A DNA stretch of 64,000 nucleotides from Phocaeicola coprophilus (lineage in GTDB: Bacteria; Bacteroidota; Bacteroidia; Bacteroidales; Bacteroidaceae), in contig JACJJM010000001.1 of the NCBI GenBank assembly GCA_016900015.1, forward strand, positions 186,001 to 250,000, written 5' to 3'. Under the pieces are notes generated by a model. That model made no database searches and was not told the origin of the DNA. It worked only from the letters and a program-made list of their open reading frames with translations. Shown in pieces: positions 56,952-64,000 of the stretch; the first letter of the stretch is position 1, and each line of letters opens with the position of its first letter. The position numbers and the translations under genes were made by a program.

Positions 56952-58906
56952 ACGAGAAAAGAAGACAACACCTGCGCCAGATGAGATGGATGACCTGTAT
57001 CCTGCTTGCCTTGATGGTTTATGCCTGTGCCAGCATCGGCACACCTGACGGTGGACCTTATGATGAAGATCCTCCCGTGTTGTTGAAATGCTCGCCTCAA
57101 CTGTATGCGACAAACAACAAGCAGAAGAAAATCTCTCTCACGTTTGATGAGTTCGTGCAGTTGGAGAATGCCAATGAGAAGGTTGTCGTCTCCCCTCCGC
57201 AGATTGAGACGCCGGAGGTGAAGACGAGCGGCAAACGCGTGGAGGTGGAACTGCTGGACTCGTTGCGTGCCAATACGACCTATACAATAGACTTCTCGGA
57301 TGCGATTGTGGACAACAATGAAGGCAATCCTTTGGGTGACTTTGCTTTTGCCTTTTCCACCGGCGAGACCATTGATACGCTTCAAGTGTCGGGCACGGTG
57401 CTTGACGCTTCCAACCTGGAACCGGTCAAGGGTATTCTTGTGGGCTTGCATTCCAATTTGGCAGATTCGGCTTTCACGACCCAGCCCTTCGTCCGCGTGG
57501 CTCGTACTGACAGCCGTGGACGTTTCACCATCCGGGGCATAGCACCGGGGGTGTATCATGCGTATGCCCTGCAGGATGTCGACCAGAACTTCATCTTCAG
57601 CCAGAAGAGTGAGATGATAGCGTTCTCGGATGACACGATACGCCCTTCATTTGACTTCCGTACCCGTCAGGACACGCTGTGGCTGGGAGCAGACAGCATA
57701 GCCATAGACACGATAAAGTCAGTGGAATACACGCACTTCATGCCTGACGACATCGTGCTCCGGGCGTTTACCGAACAGCCGACGACACAGTATATGGTGA
57801 AGCAGGAACGTACGGTGCCCCATAAGTTCTCTTTCTACTTCTCTGCACCGGCTGATACGTTGCCTCGCATCGAAGGGATGAATTTCGACGCCACGGATGC
57901 GTTTATCGTGGAGCATACGCCCAAGAATGACACCATCGACTATTGGATAAAAGATTCGTTGGTCTATAACATCGACACGCTGCGGATGCGTGTGACCTAT
58001 ATGGCTTCTGACACACTCAATCGCCTCGTGCTTCAGACTGATACGCTGGAGATGGCACCCCGTACGACCCGCCAGCAGATAGCCAAGCAGAAGGCGGACA
58101 AGCTGGCAGAGTGGGAGAAAGAACTCAAGCGCAAGTTGCGTCGTCGCAAGAAGAATGACTCGATACCTGTCGACACGACACCGCCCATCGAGTTTCTTAA
58201 GGTGTCCTCTGAAATGCCTTCCACGCTGGAGCTTTACCAGAACATAGATTTCACCTTTGACGAGCCTCTGGCGTCGATAGATACGGCTTTCATCCATCTG
58301 ACAGAGACTGTCGACTCTGTGGAGGTGGATGCTCCTTTTGTCTTTCGTCAGAAAGCCGGCAAGCTCCGTTCTTACGAGTTGCTGGCAGAGTGGCATCCGG
58401 GGGCACAATACACACTCCGAGTGGATTCGATGGCTTTCACCGGCTGGTACGGGCTTTATACGAACAAGATGGAGCAGAGCATCAAGGTGCGGACTCTCGA
58501 AGAGTATGCCTCCCTGTTTATGAAAGTGCCCGAGGGAGACACCACAGTTGTCGTGCAGTTGCTTGACGGGCAGGACGCCGTGGTGCGTCAGGCGCGTTGG
58601 GCCGACGGGCGAGCAGACTTCTTCTTCATCAATCCCGGCAAATACTACGTACGCCTGTTCTTTGACCGTAACGGCAATGGGTCGTGGGACACCGGACTTT
58701 ACGAAGACCATCGCCAGGCGGAAGAAGTGTACTATTATCCCCAGGCACTCGACTTGAAGGCACAGTGGGATGTGGAGCAAGACTGGAGCCTGCGGGCAAC
58801 ACCTGTCAACCGACAGAAACCGTTGGAAATCACGAAGCAGAAACCTGATGAGAAAAAAAGCGTGAAAGGGCGTAATGCCGAACGCGAACGCAAGAAAAGA
58901 CAATAG
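56948..58906 (+). CDS. Lipoprotein with bacterial Ig-like domain (Big_5 type)
   Basis: 652 residues. The lipobox is MVYAC near residue 27, followed by ASIGTPDGGPYDEDPP, the standard start of this family. An Ig-like domain at about residues 45-140 (KKISLTFDEFVQLENANEKV, YTIDFSDAIVDNNEGNPL) is followed by a carboxypeptidase-regulatory-like domain (VSGTVLDASNLEPVKGI, TDSRGRFTIRGIAPGVYHAYALQD), a long beta-rich middle and a Lys/Arg-rich C-terminus (KSVKGRNAERERKKR). It is probably lipid-anchored and faces the periplasm or surface. The ATG overlaps the preceding stop, and the next gene begins 3 nt after its stop. Confidence 0.85.
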   Translation: MNEKRRQHLRQMRWMTCILLALMVYACASIGTPDGGPYDEDPPVLLKCSPQLYATNNKQKKISLTFDEFVQLENANEKVVVSPPQIETPEVKTSGKRVEVELLDSLRANTTYTIDFSDAIVDNNEGNPLGDFAFAFSTGETIDTLQVSGTVLDASNLEPVKGILVGLHSNLADSAFTTQPFVRVARTDSRGRFTIRGIAPGVYHAYALQDVDQNFIFSQKSEMIAFSDDTIRPSFDFRTRQDTLWLGADSIAIDTIKSVEYTHFMPDDIVLRAFTEQPTTQYMVKQERTVPHKFSFYFSAPADTLPRIEGMNFDATDAFIVEHTPKNDTIDYWIKDSLVYNIDTLRMRVTYMASDTLNRLVLQTDTLEMAPRTTRQQIAKQKADKLAEWEKELKRKLRRRKKNDSIPVDTTPPIEFLKVSSEMPSTLELYQNIDFTFDEPLASIDTAFIHLTETVDSVEVDAPFVFRQKAGKLRSYELLAEWHPGAQYTLRVDSMAFTGWYGLYTNKMEQSIKVRTLEEYASLFMKVPEGDTTVVVQLLDGQDAVVRQARWADGRADFFFINPGKYYVRLFFDRNGNGSWDTGLYEDHRQAEEVYYYPQALDLKAQWDVEQDWSLRATPVNRQKPLEITKQKPDEKKSVKGRNAERERKKRQ

Positions 58907-58909
58907 CCT

Positions 58910-59713
58910 ATGAAACGTATCCTTTTGTTGAGTATTTGCATGCTTGTAGCTTGGAGTCTCCGGGCGCAGTATGAAGCCGAGAACAAGGCCTTCAAGGCCG
59001 GCGAACGGGTCACTTATGACCTTTATTTCAACTGGAAATTCATCTGGGTGAAGGCTGGCACGGCTGAAATGGCTATCACCAACACGACCTACAATGGCGA
59101 ACCGGCTTATCGCACGTATTTGCAGACCAAAGGCAACAAGCGGGCCGACTTTTTCTTTATCATGCGTGATACGCTGGAAAACATCATGTCGCAACGTCTG
59201 GTGCCTTATTACTTCCGTAAGGGAGCAGAGGAAGGCAAGCGTTACACCGTCGACGAAGTGCGCTACACGTATCGTGACGGAAAATGCCATGTCGACCAGT
59301 CACGGATGCGCCGGGGAGGGAAGACACGGACTGCCCATGACGTGAGCGACTATCCCGTCTATGACATGCTCAGCATCTTGGCACGCGCCCGTTCGTTTGA
59401 CCCTACGGACTATGTGCCGGGGCAGAAGATACATTTCCCCATGGCCACTGGTACCAAAGTGGAGGAGCAGACGCTCATCTTCCGCGGACGTGAAGTCATC
59501 GAGGCCAATGACAAGCGTCGCTATCGCTGTTTGAAGCTTTCTTTTGTGGAGTATAAGGACGGCCGAGAGCAGGAAGTCATCACTTTCTTTGTCACGGACG
59601 ATCTCAATCATCTGCCCGTGCGCCTGGATATGTATCTTAATTTCGGCAGCGCCAAAGCTTTCCTCACAGGCATAGAAGGCAACCGTCACCCGGTAAGTTC
59701 AAGGGTGGATTGA
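58910..59713 (+). CDS. DUF3108 periplasmic protein
   Basis: 267 residues with a signal peptide ending SLRAQYE near residue 20. The DUF3108 domain fills the mature part: GERVTYDLYFNWKFIWVKAG, NGEPAYRTYLQTKGNKRADF, FFIMRDTLENIMSQRLVPYYF and YDMLSILARARSFDPTDYV, ending RLDMYLNFGSAKAFL. Domain role unknown; predicted all-beta like lipocalin-type carriers. It terminates the operon with the GH3-auxin and Ig-like genes, pointing to a shared envelope task for a lipophilic or acyl substrate. A bidirectional terminator follows. Confidence 0.88.
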   Translation: MKRILLLSICMLVAWSLRAQYEAENKAFKAGERVTYDLYFNWKFIWVKAGTAEMAITNTTYNGEPAYRTYLQTKGNKRADFFFIMRDTLENIMSQRLVPYYFRKGAEEGKRYTVDEVRYTYRDGKCHVDQSRMRRGGKTRTAHDVSDYPVYDMLSILARARSFDPTDYVPGQKIHFPMATGTKVEEQTLIFRGREVIEANDKRRYRCLKLSFVEYKDGREQEVITFFVTDDLNHLPVRLDMYLNFGSAKAFLTGIEGNRHPVSSRVD

Positions 59714-59734
59714 TAAGAGTCCTTGTTGATGAAG

Positions 59735-59775
59735 CACGGAGGCACAGAGAATGTCTATATCTCTGTGCCTCCGTG
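59735..59775. terminator. Bidirectional hairpin terminator
   Basis: CACGGAGGCACAGAGA (59735-59750) pairs perfectly with TCTCTGTGCCTCCGTG (59760-59775), a 16-bp stem with a 9-nt loop. It lies between the convergent DUF3108 and thioredoxin genes, with TTTATG on the plus side. Confidence 0.82.
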
Positions 59776-59781
59776 TTTATG

Positions 59782-60705
59782 TTATGCACCTTCTGTCCAA
59801 TAGCTCATCAAGGCCGGAATGGAGGTGTCCTTGAGCACCACGTTCTTCTGCGTGTCGAGCAGATAGAGGGTAGGCATGGCTTTGAGGTCGTAGAGCGGGG
59901 TGTCCTTCACGAGACATGAGGTGTCGGCGGCGATAGTCCATGTCTCGGGGAGTCCGGACGCTGTCTTGCGCCACACTTCGAGATTGCCTTCGGTGTAGAC
60001 GGCGAGTACGTTTACCTCTCCTTTTTCCACTCTTTGTGCCAGCACGTCAGACTTCATCAGCTCCATCAGCGTCTCGTGGCAACCTTCACACTCCGGGTCG
60101 TAGAACACGAGCAGAAGCTCCTTGCCTGCTGTCGCACGGAGGGAGGAGGCGTTTTCTTTCGGGTAAATGATAAACTTGAAGTCCGTGGCTGGCGTGCCGA
60201 CGCGGTTCATCGAAGCCAGTTTCATGCGGAACTCCAGTCGGCTCTTGTCGGCATAGCCAATGGCTTTCGAGCCAACGAACGGACGGACGAACTGTACGTA
60301 GAACTCTTCGTTGTGGAAGGGGGAATTGGGGTCATAGAGGTATTTTTCTGCTTGTGCGAGCAGGTAGGTGAATGCGGCGGGGTGAGGTTCAGCCCGGCGG
60401 ACGAGCGAATCCAGCCCGGCTGTGAGGTCTTCAGGTACGGCTTGCGGGAAGAGGGCGATGAAATTCACGAAGCCTTGTTCGGCGATGTCCGGTTGGGCGA
60501 GCAGCGTGGTGTCGGCGAAGTCGAATTCTTCCCAATAGTGCTGGATGAGGAATGATAGTCGCTGTTCGGGTTCGGTCAGCATTTCGGGGATTTCGGGGAA
60601 GACGAAAGTCGTCTGCCGAGGTTTTTGCTCCTGGCTGCTTTGGCGGCTGTGGCTTCCGCAAGCGGTGAGCACGAGAACCAGGAGAAGCAGATGAATGGTT
60701 TTCAT
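59782..60705 (-). CDS. DUF5106/thioredoxin-fold lipoprotein
   Basis: 307 residues from the ATG at 60705; the lipobox is LTAC near residue 16. The N-terminal half (IPEMLTEPEQRLSFLIQHYWE, FADTTLLAQPDIAEQGFVNFI) matches the DUF5106 helical domain. The C-terminal half is a thioredoxin fold (FIIYPKENASSLRATAGKEL, LLVFYDPECEGCHETLMEL, VNVLAVYTEG) with a CEGC motif in place of the usual CxxC, and the cis-Pro region LKAMPTLYLLD. A redox-active thiol lipoprotein of the periplasmic face is likely. It precedes nothing on its strand within 60 nt other than the lytic transglycosylase, whose stop lies 36 nt upstream. Confidence 0.86.
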   Translation of the reverse strand: MKTIHLLLLVLVLTACGSHSRQSSQEQKPRQTTFVFPEIPEMLTEPEQRLSFLIQHYWEEFDFADTTLLAQPDIAEQGFVNFIALFPQAVPEDLTAGLDSLVRRAEPHPAAFTYLLAQAEKYLYDPNSPFHNEEFYVQFVRPFVGSKAIGYADKSRLEFRMKLASMNRVGTPATDFKFIIYPKENASSLRATAGKELLLVFYDPECEGCHETLMELMKSDVLAQRVEKGEVNVLAVYTEGNLEVWRKTASGLPETWTIAADTSCLVKDTPLYDLKAMPTLYLLDTQKNVVLKDTSIPALMSYWTEGA

Positions 60706-60741
60706 AGGATACATTATATTTAAATAGTTTATGATGGATTG

Positions 60742-61722
60742 TCAGTCGATGGCCCATGCCGGGTCGTGCGCACGGGTGTCTTCCGGACGGTAGTGGAGCG
60801 AGGCACTGTCGGGGATGGCGACGACGTAGTGGCGTCGCGTGCGGTTGTGCAGGGTATAGCCTTGTATCCAGGGATTGGCCTCCTTGAGTTGCCGCACCAG
60901 CACACCCTGGCTGCGGGCGAAGTCTGTGAGCGAAGTGATGGTACTGTCCACGTCCACGAGCCGGTAGTGCATGGGTGGATAGAGCTGGCTGCGCCGCAGG
61001 CAGAAGCCGAACCGTTTGGGCTGGGTGAACACTTCCTTCAGGGCCAGCAGGCGGAACATGTAGCGCGAAGTTTCGGGGTTGAGCCAGAGGTCGACAGCGG
61101 TGTCCACTCCCTGCCGGTTGAGCTCACGCGAGATACGTCCCTGTCCGGCATTGTAGCTGGCAGCAACAGTCAGCCAGTCGCCATATTTCGCGTAGGCATC
61201 CTTCAGGTAGCGGCAGGCTGCGCGGGTGGCCTTCTCCGTGTGGTAGCGTTCGTCGATGTAGGCATTGACTTCCAGCCCGTAGTCGCGGGCCGTGCCTTCC
61301 ATGAACTGCCACAGTCCGCAGGCTTTGGCCGGAGAGCGGGCCAGCACGTCGAGGCTGCTCTCGATGGCCATCAGGTATTTGAAGTCGTCAGGCACGCCTT
61401 CTTCCTTCAGGATGGGTTCGACGACGGGGAAGTAGCGGTTGGCCCGTTTGAGCATGAGCAGGGTCGATGAGTGCATGTAGGTGAAGGCACATTGCTCGCG
61501 GTCCATCCGTTCGCGCAGGTCGGCACGGTCGAAGCGCACGGTGTCGCCGGCAAAGACTGTGTAAGCCGGCACATCGGGCGAGGCTGTGACCATCGGGAGT
61601 TGTGACTCGGGCTGCTCGTTGCCGCCTGTCGGCAGGCAGGCGTAAAGGGCAGGCAGTGCGGCGAGCACGATGCCCGCAATGAGGACGGCCACGGCCGTGC
61701 GGTGAAGCTTTTCCTGTTTCAT
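60742..61722 (-). CDS. Lytic transglycosylase (MltD/SLT type)
   Basis: 326 residues from the ATG at 61722; one N-terminal hydrophobic signal or anchor (about residues 10-28, ending near LYACLP, a possible lipobox). The SLT domain lies at about residues 95-230: YLMAIESSLDVLARSPAKACG (catalytic Glu in IES), GLWQFMEGTARDYGLEVN and VAASYNAGQGRISREL. The last 80 residues carry no clear LysM. It cleaves glycan strands of peptidoglycan to form anhydromuramic ends. The thioredoxin lipoprotein gene follows 36 nt on. The upstream 506-nt region is noncoding. Confidence 0.9.
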   Translation of the reverse strand: MKQEKLHRTAVAVLIAGIVLAALPALYACLPTGGNEQPESQLPMVTASPDVPAYTVFAGDTVRFDRADLRERMDREQCAFTYMHSSTLLMLKRANRYFPVVEPILKEEGVPDDFKYLMAIESSLDVLARSPAKACGLWQFMEGTARDYGLEVNAYIDERYHTEKATRAACRYLKDAYAKYGDWLTVAASYNAGQGRISRELNRQGVDTAVDLWLNPETSRYMFRLLALKEVFTQPKRFGFCLRRSQLYPPMHYRLVDVDSTITSLTDFARSQGVLVRQLKEANPWIQGYTLHNRTRRHYVVAIPDSASLHYRPEDTRAHDPAWAID

Positions 61723-61748
61723 GTAGAAGTATTTACGTTTGTTGCCTA

Positions 61749-61756
61749 CAAATATA
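61749..61756 (-). promoter_or_regulatory. -7 element of the lytic transglycosylase gene
   Basis: CAAATATA reads TATATTTG on the minus strand, a full consensus match 27 nt before the ATG. The -33 region is unclear. Confidence 0.4.
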
Positions 61757-61782
61757 CGGACTTTTCGCCTTACGTCGTCCAT

Positions 61783-62228
61783 CTTTCCCGTGCGGGAGCT
61801 GTGATTTTATCGTTTGCGTGTGTCTTCAGCGGGGCTTGCGGCATGTCCTGAGTTATGAACGGTCACGTTAGGCTTTCGGAGGAGAGGAAAACCTTGCCGG
61901 TATGCTGGAAAAGCGTTCCCGGATAGCTGGGAAATCTTTTCGAGGTGACTGGGAAATTTTTTCGAAGTAGCTTTAAAAAGTAAAATCCTAATTTTAGTTT
62001 GTATAAACTTAGTCTAAGAATATACGTACTAAAGTTAGATTTGTGCATTCTTAGGCTAAGAATAAAGAATTTACGGGACTTCGACATTTTATTCCGGCGA
62101 TTGCAGACTTTTTTCCCGGCTGTCAGAAGGATTTGTGCTCGCTATGGTGTGCGGGGCATGTAGGGAGGCGGCGGAAAGCCGGGAGAGAATCGGACTATGG
62201 CAATGACGGATGGGGTAAAGAGTTGTGC
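61783..62228. other. AT-rich intergenic region with short repeats and paired palindromes
   Basis: No supported gene. Between 61898 and 61976 a loose repeat recurs three times with about 22-24 nt spacing (GCTGGAAAAGCGTTCCC, GCTGGGAAATCTTTTCGA, CTGGGAAATTTTTTCGAA). The palindromes CTTAGTCTAAG (62008-62018) and CTTAGGCTAAG (62050-62060) lie 42 nt apart, four helical turns, within otherwise AT-rich DNA. Both are about 300 nt upstream of the transglycosylase start and could be operators. Confidence 0.5.
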
Positions 62229-62705
62229 TCAGGTCTCCTTTTGGCACGCCCTTCGGAGCAGCTCGCTGATGGTCAGTCCCGTGACGGGATGAATGAGGTC
62301 GGGGGCTATCTCCGCCAGCGGACGGAGGACAAAGAGGCGGTCTGCCATGCCCGGATGGGGCAGGGTCAGTGCGGGAGTGGTGAGGCAGAGGCCGTCGTAG
62401 AGGAGGATGTCGATGTCGATGGGGCGGTCGGTGTAAATGCCTCCGGCGCTTTTGTGCGTGCGGCCGAGGTCGCGCTCGATTTGCTGTGTGCGTGCAAGCA
62501 CCTCCTCCGGCGCGAGCGTCGTCTCGGCGCGGAGGGCGGCATTCAGAAATGTGTTGTCCGAGCAGAATCCCCAGGGAGCTGTCTCGTAAAACGACGATAG
62601 GGAAGTCACCTTCCCTATCGTGCGGTTGATTTCTTCGACGGCCCTGTGCAGGTTGTCCGCCTTGTCGCCCAGGTTGGTGCCCAGGCCCAGATAAATGGTT
62701 GCCAT
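62229..62705 (-). CDS. folK: 2-amino-4-hydroxy-6-hydroxymethyldihydropteridine pyrophosphokinase
   Basis: 158 residues, normal HPPK length. YLGLGTNLGDKADNLHRAVEE is the family start, SSFYETAPWGFCSDNTFLNA is the pterin-binding loop, and GGIYTDRPIDIDILLYDG holds the Asp pair that binds Mg-ATP; LPHPGMADRLFVLRPLAEI completes the site. It transfers pyrophosphate from ATP to the pterin in folate synthesis. Its start is 15 nt after the queA stop, so it is last in the truB-queA-folK operon. Confidence 0.96.
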   Translation of the reverse strand: MATIYLGLGTNLGDKADNLHRAVEEINRTIGKVTSLSSFYETAPWGFCSDNTFLNAALRAETTLAPEEVLARTQQIERDLGRTHKSAGGIYTDRPIDIDILLYDGLCLTTPALTLPHPGMADRLFVLRPLAEIAPDLIHPVTGLTISELLRRACQKET

Positions 62706-62720
62706 GCTTCGGGTGCGGGT

Positions 62721-63773
62721 TTAGTCGATGATGAGCATGGCGTCGCCGTAGGTGCCGAAGCGGTAGTCTTCTTCCAGCGCAACGTCGTAGGCGTGCATGA
62801 TGAGGTCATAGCCTCCGTAAGCGGCTACGAGCATGAGCAGCGTGGAGTAGGGCAGGTGGAAGTTGGACACCATGGCGTCGGCCAGGGAGAATTCATAGGG
62901 CGGGAAGATGAACTTGTTGGTCCATCCTTCGTATTCCTTCAGGTGTCCGTCTGCTCCGACGGCGGTCTCGATGGCACGCATGACGGTCGTGCCCACGGCG
63001 CAGACGCGGTGTCCGCCATCCTTGGCTTCATTGACCAGTCGTGTGGCTTCAGCCTCGACGAACATCTGTTCAGAGTCCATCTTGTGTTTGGTGAGGTCTT
63101 CGACATCGATGTCGCGGAAGTTTCCCAGTCCGGCATGGAGGGTGATGTAGGCAAAGTTGATGCCTTTGATTTCCATGCGTTTCATGAGTTCACGGCTGAA
63201 GTGCAGTCCGGCTGTGGGTGCGGTCACTGCGCCTTCGTTGCGTGCGAAGATGGTCTGGAAGTTCTCTTCATCCTCCGGCTCGACAGGACGGTGTATGAAC
63301 GTGGGGAGGGGCGGCTCGCCCAATGCGTAGAGAGCTTTCTTGAATTCGTCGTGCGGGCCGTCGTAGAGGAAGCGCAGGGTACGTCCGCGGGAGGTGGTGT
63401 TATCGATGACTTCGGCGACCATGGAGTCGTCTTCGCCGAAGTAGAGTTTGTTGCCGATGCGAATCTTGCGTGCAGGGTCGACAAGTACGTCCCAGAGGCG
63501 GAGTTCTTCGTTCAACTCGCGCAGGAGGAATACTTCGATGCGTGCGCCTGTCTTTTCCTTGTTGCCGTAGAGGCGTGCGGGGAACACTTTGGTGTCGTTG
63601 AAGATGAATACGTCCTTATCGTCAAAGTAGTCCAGAATATCCTTGAAGGTGCGATGCTCGATTTCGCCCGTTTTCTTGTGGACGACCATCAAGCGTGCTT
63701 CGTCGCGATGTTTGGCCGGATGGAGTGCGATTTTCTCCTCCGGAAGTTTAAATTTGAATTGCGATAGTTTCAT
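62721..63773 (-). CDS. queA: S-adenosylmethionine:tRNA ribosyltransferase-isomerase
   Basis: 350 residues, full length. [20 protein letters not shown] is the standard start; [70 protein letters not shown] and [17 protein letters not shown] are the conserved blocks. It moves the ribosyl part of SAM onto 7-deazaguanine in tRNA, giving epoxyqueuosine. The gene lies between truB (12 nt) and folK (15 nt), a common Bacteroidetes arrangement linking tRNA modification with folate synthesis. Confidence 0.97.
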   Translation of the reverse strand: MKLSQFKFKLPEEKIALHPAKHRDEARLMVVHKKTGEIEHRTFKDILDYFDDKDVFIFNDTKVFPARLYGNKEKTGARIEVFLLRELNEELRLWDVLVDPARKIRIGNKLYFGEDDSMVAEVIDNTTSRGRTLRFLYDGPHDEFKKALYALGEPPLPTFIHRPVEPEDEENFQTIFARNEGAVTAPTAGLHFSRELMKRMEIKGINFAYITLHAGLGNFRDIDVEDLTKHKMDSEQMFVEAEATRLVNEAKDGGHRVCAVGTTVMRAIETAVGADGHLKEYEGWTNKFIFPPYEFSLADAMVSNFHLPYSTLLMLVAAYGGYDLIMHAYDVALEEDYRFGTYGDAMLIID

Positions 63774-63785
63774 GTATCTTCGTTT

Positions 63786-64000
63786 TTAATAGTTTATGCC
63801 GATGTGTGATGTTGTATCTCCTTCGTCAGGGGTTATTTCTTGCTGTTCGACCCAGGCTTCTATCTCGTCGAGCTTCAGGCAGTCCTCCAGCCGGACGTCA
63901 CCGACCCGCGTGCGTTCGAGGGCCGTAAGGTGTGCTCCGCTGTGGAGGGCGAAGCCGATGTCGCGTGCCAATGCGCGGATGTATGTCCCCTTGCTGCACA
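63786..64000 (-). CDS. truB: tRNA pseudouridine synthase B, C-terminal part
   Basis: Only the last 71 codons are inside the window; the gene continues beyond the right edge. [21 protein letters not shown] is the core TruB block (the sequence at 63972-64000 adds [10 protein letters not shown] upstream of the visible ATG), and [20 protein letters not shown] is the C-terminal block. It makes pseudouridine 55 in the T-loop of tRNAs. First gene of the tRNA-modification operon with queA. Confidence 0.93.
   Translation of the reverse strand, partial: CSKGTYIRALARDIGFALHSGAHLTALERTRVGDVRLEDCLKLDEIEAWVEQQEITPDEGDTTSHIGINY

Noticed and set aside
57719-59290. 523-codon antisense ORF over the Ig-like and DUF3108 genes
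   Set aside because: Spans two genes on the opposite strand with intact family motifs; no motif of its own.
1-64000. tRNA, rRNA, riboswitch or phage genes
   Set aside because: Nothing with the expected sequence signatures was found on reading both strands; a tRNAscan or Infernal search would be needed to exclude small RNAs fully.

Overview
This window looks like chromosomal DNA from a gut-type member of the order Bacteroidales (Bacteroidaceae or Prevotellaceae; I cannot go further). The signs are a fused SecD-SecF protein, Bacteroidetes promoter elements (TTTG about 20 nt upstream of TAnnTTTG), many surface lipoproteins and SusC-free glycan genes, and families largely confined to Bacteroidetes (GH3-auxin-like, DUF3108, DUF5106/thioredoxin, S23-type four-helix proteins, PepSY-like repeats). 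No rRNA, tRNA, phage or plasmid genes were seen.

Region 1 (1-17.3 kb) is a rhamnogalacturonan/pectin degradation locus. A minus-strand operon holds an AraC regulator, a GH28 polygalacturonase, two GH105 unsaturated uronyl hydrolases, a large (alpha/alpha)6-type putative glycosidase and a partial DUF4450-like protein. A divergent plus-strand operon holds an SGNH acetylesterase, a GH106 alpha-L-rhamnosidase and a second GH28. A convergent GH2 beta-galactosidase closes the locus. No SusC/SusD pair is visible.

Region 2 (17.4-28.5 kb) is housekeeping: SecDF, an endonuclease/exonuclease/phosphatase-fold protein and two tandem rhomboid proteases (minus); HU, a small transaldolase and a methyltransferase (plus); then glutaminyl-cyclase-like M28 peptidase, SufE and MnmA (minus). 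Region 3 (28.6-46.2 kb) has a HlyD-RND-TolC efflux operon divergent from an AraC regulator, a DUF362 ferredoxin-like protein, MnmD, a TGS/nucleoside kinase fusion, a degenerate Na/Pi-cotransporter-like protein, a K+/H+ antiporter with an alpha/beta hydrolase, a sirtuin and a TPR membrane regulator.

Region 4 (46.3-54.2 kb) is the most accessory part: an AT-richer pair of surface genes with palindromic operators, a GH3 protein lacking its catalytic residues, a CoA-transferase operon, a 194-bp MITE, two PepSY-like genes with phased TTCAG boxes, and a four-helix-bundle gene between perfect 30-bp inverted repeats. Region 5 (54.2-64 kb) returns to core genes: phosphofructokinase, a GH3-auxin/Ig-like/DUF3108 operon, a thioredoxin lipoprotein, a lytic transglycosylase and truB-queA-folK.

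The main structural discovery is a family of modular repeats with an exact 22-nt period. There are eight copies between genes (5.5, 14.3, 20.7, 28.6, 36.6, 40.9, 48.3 and 52.2 kb), nearly all just beyond a stop codon. Other unexplained structures are a 23-nt tandem array at 25.7 kb and an orphan promoter-to-terminator unit at 41.2-41.5 kb with no convincing ORF.
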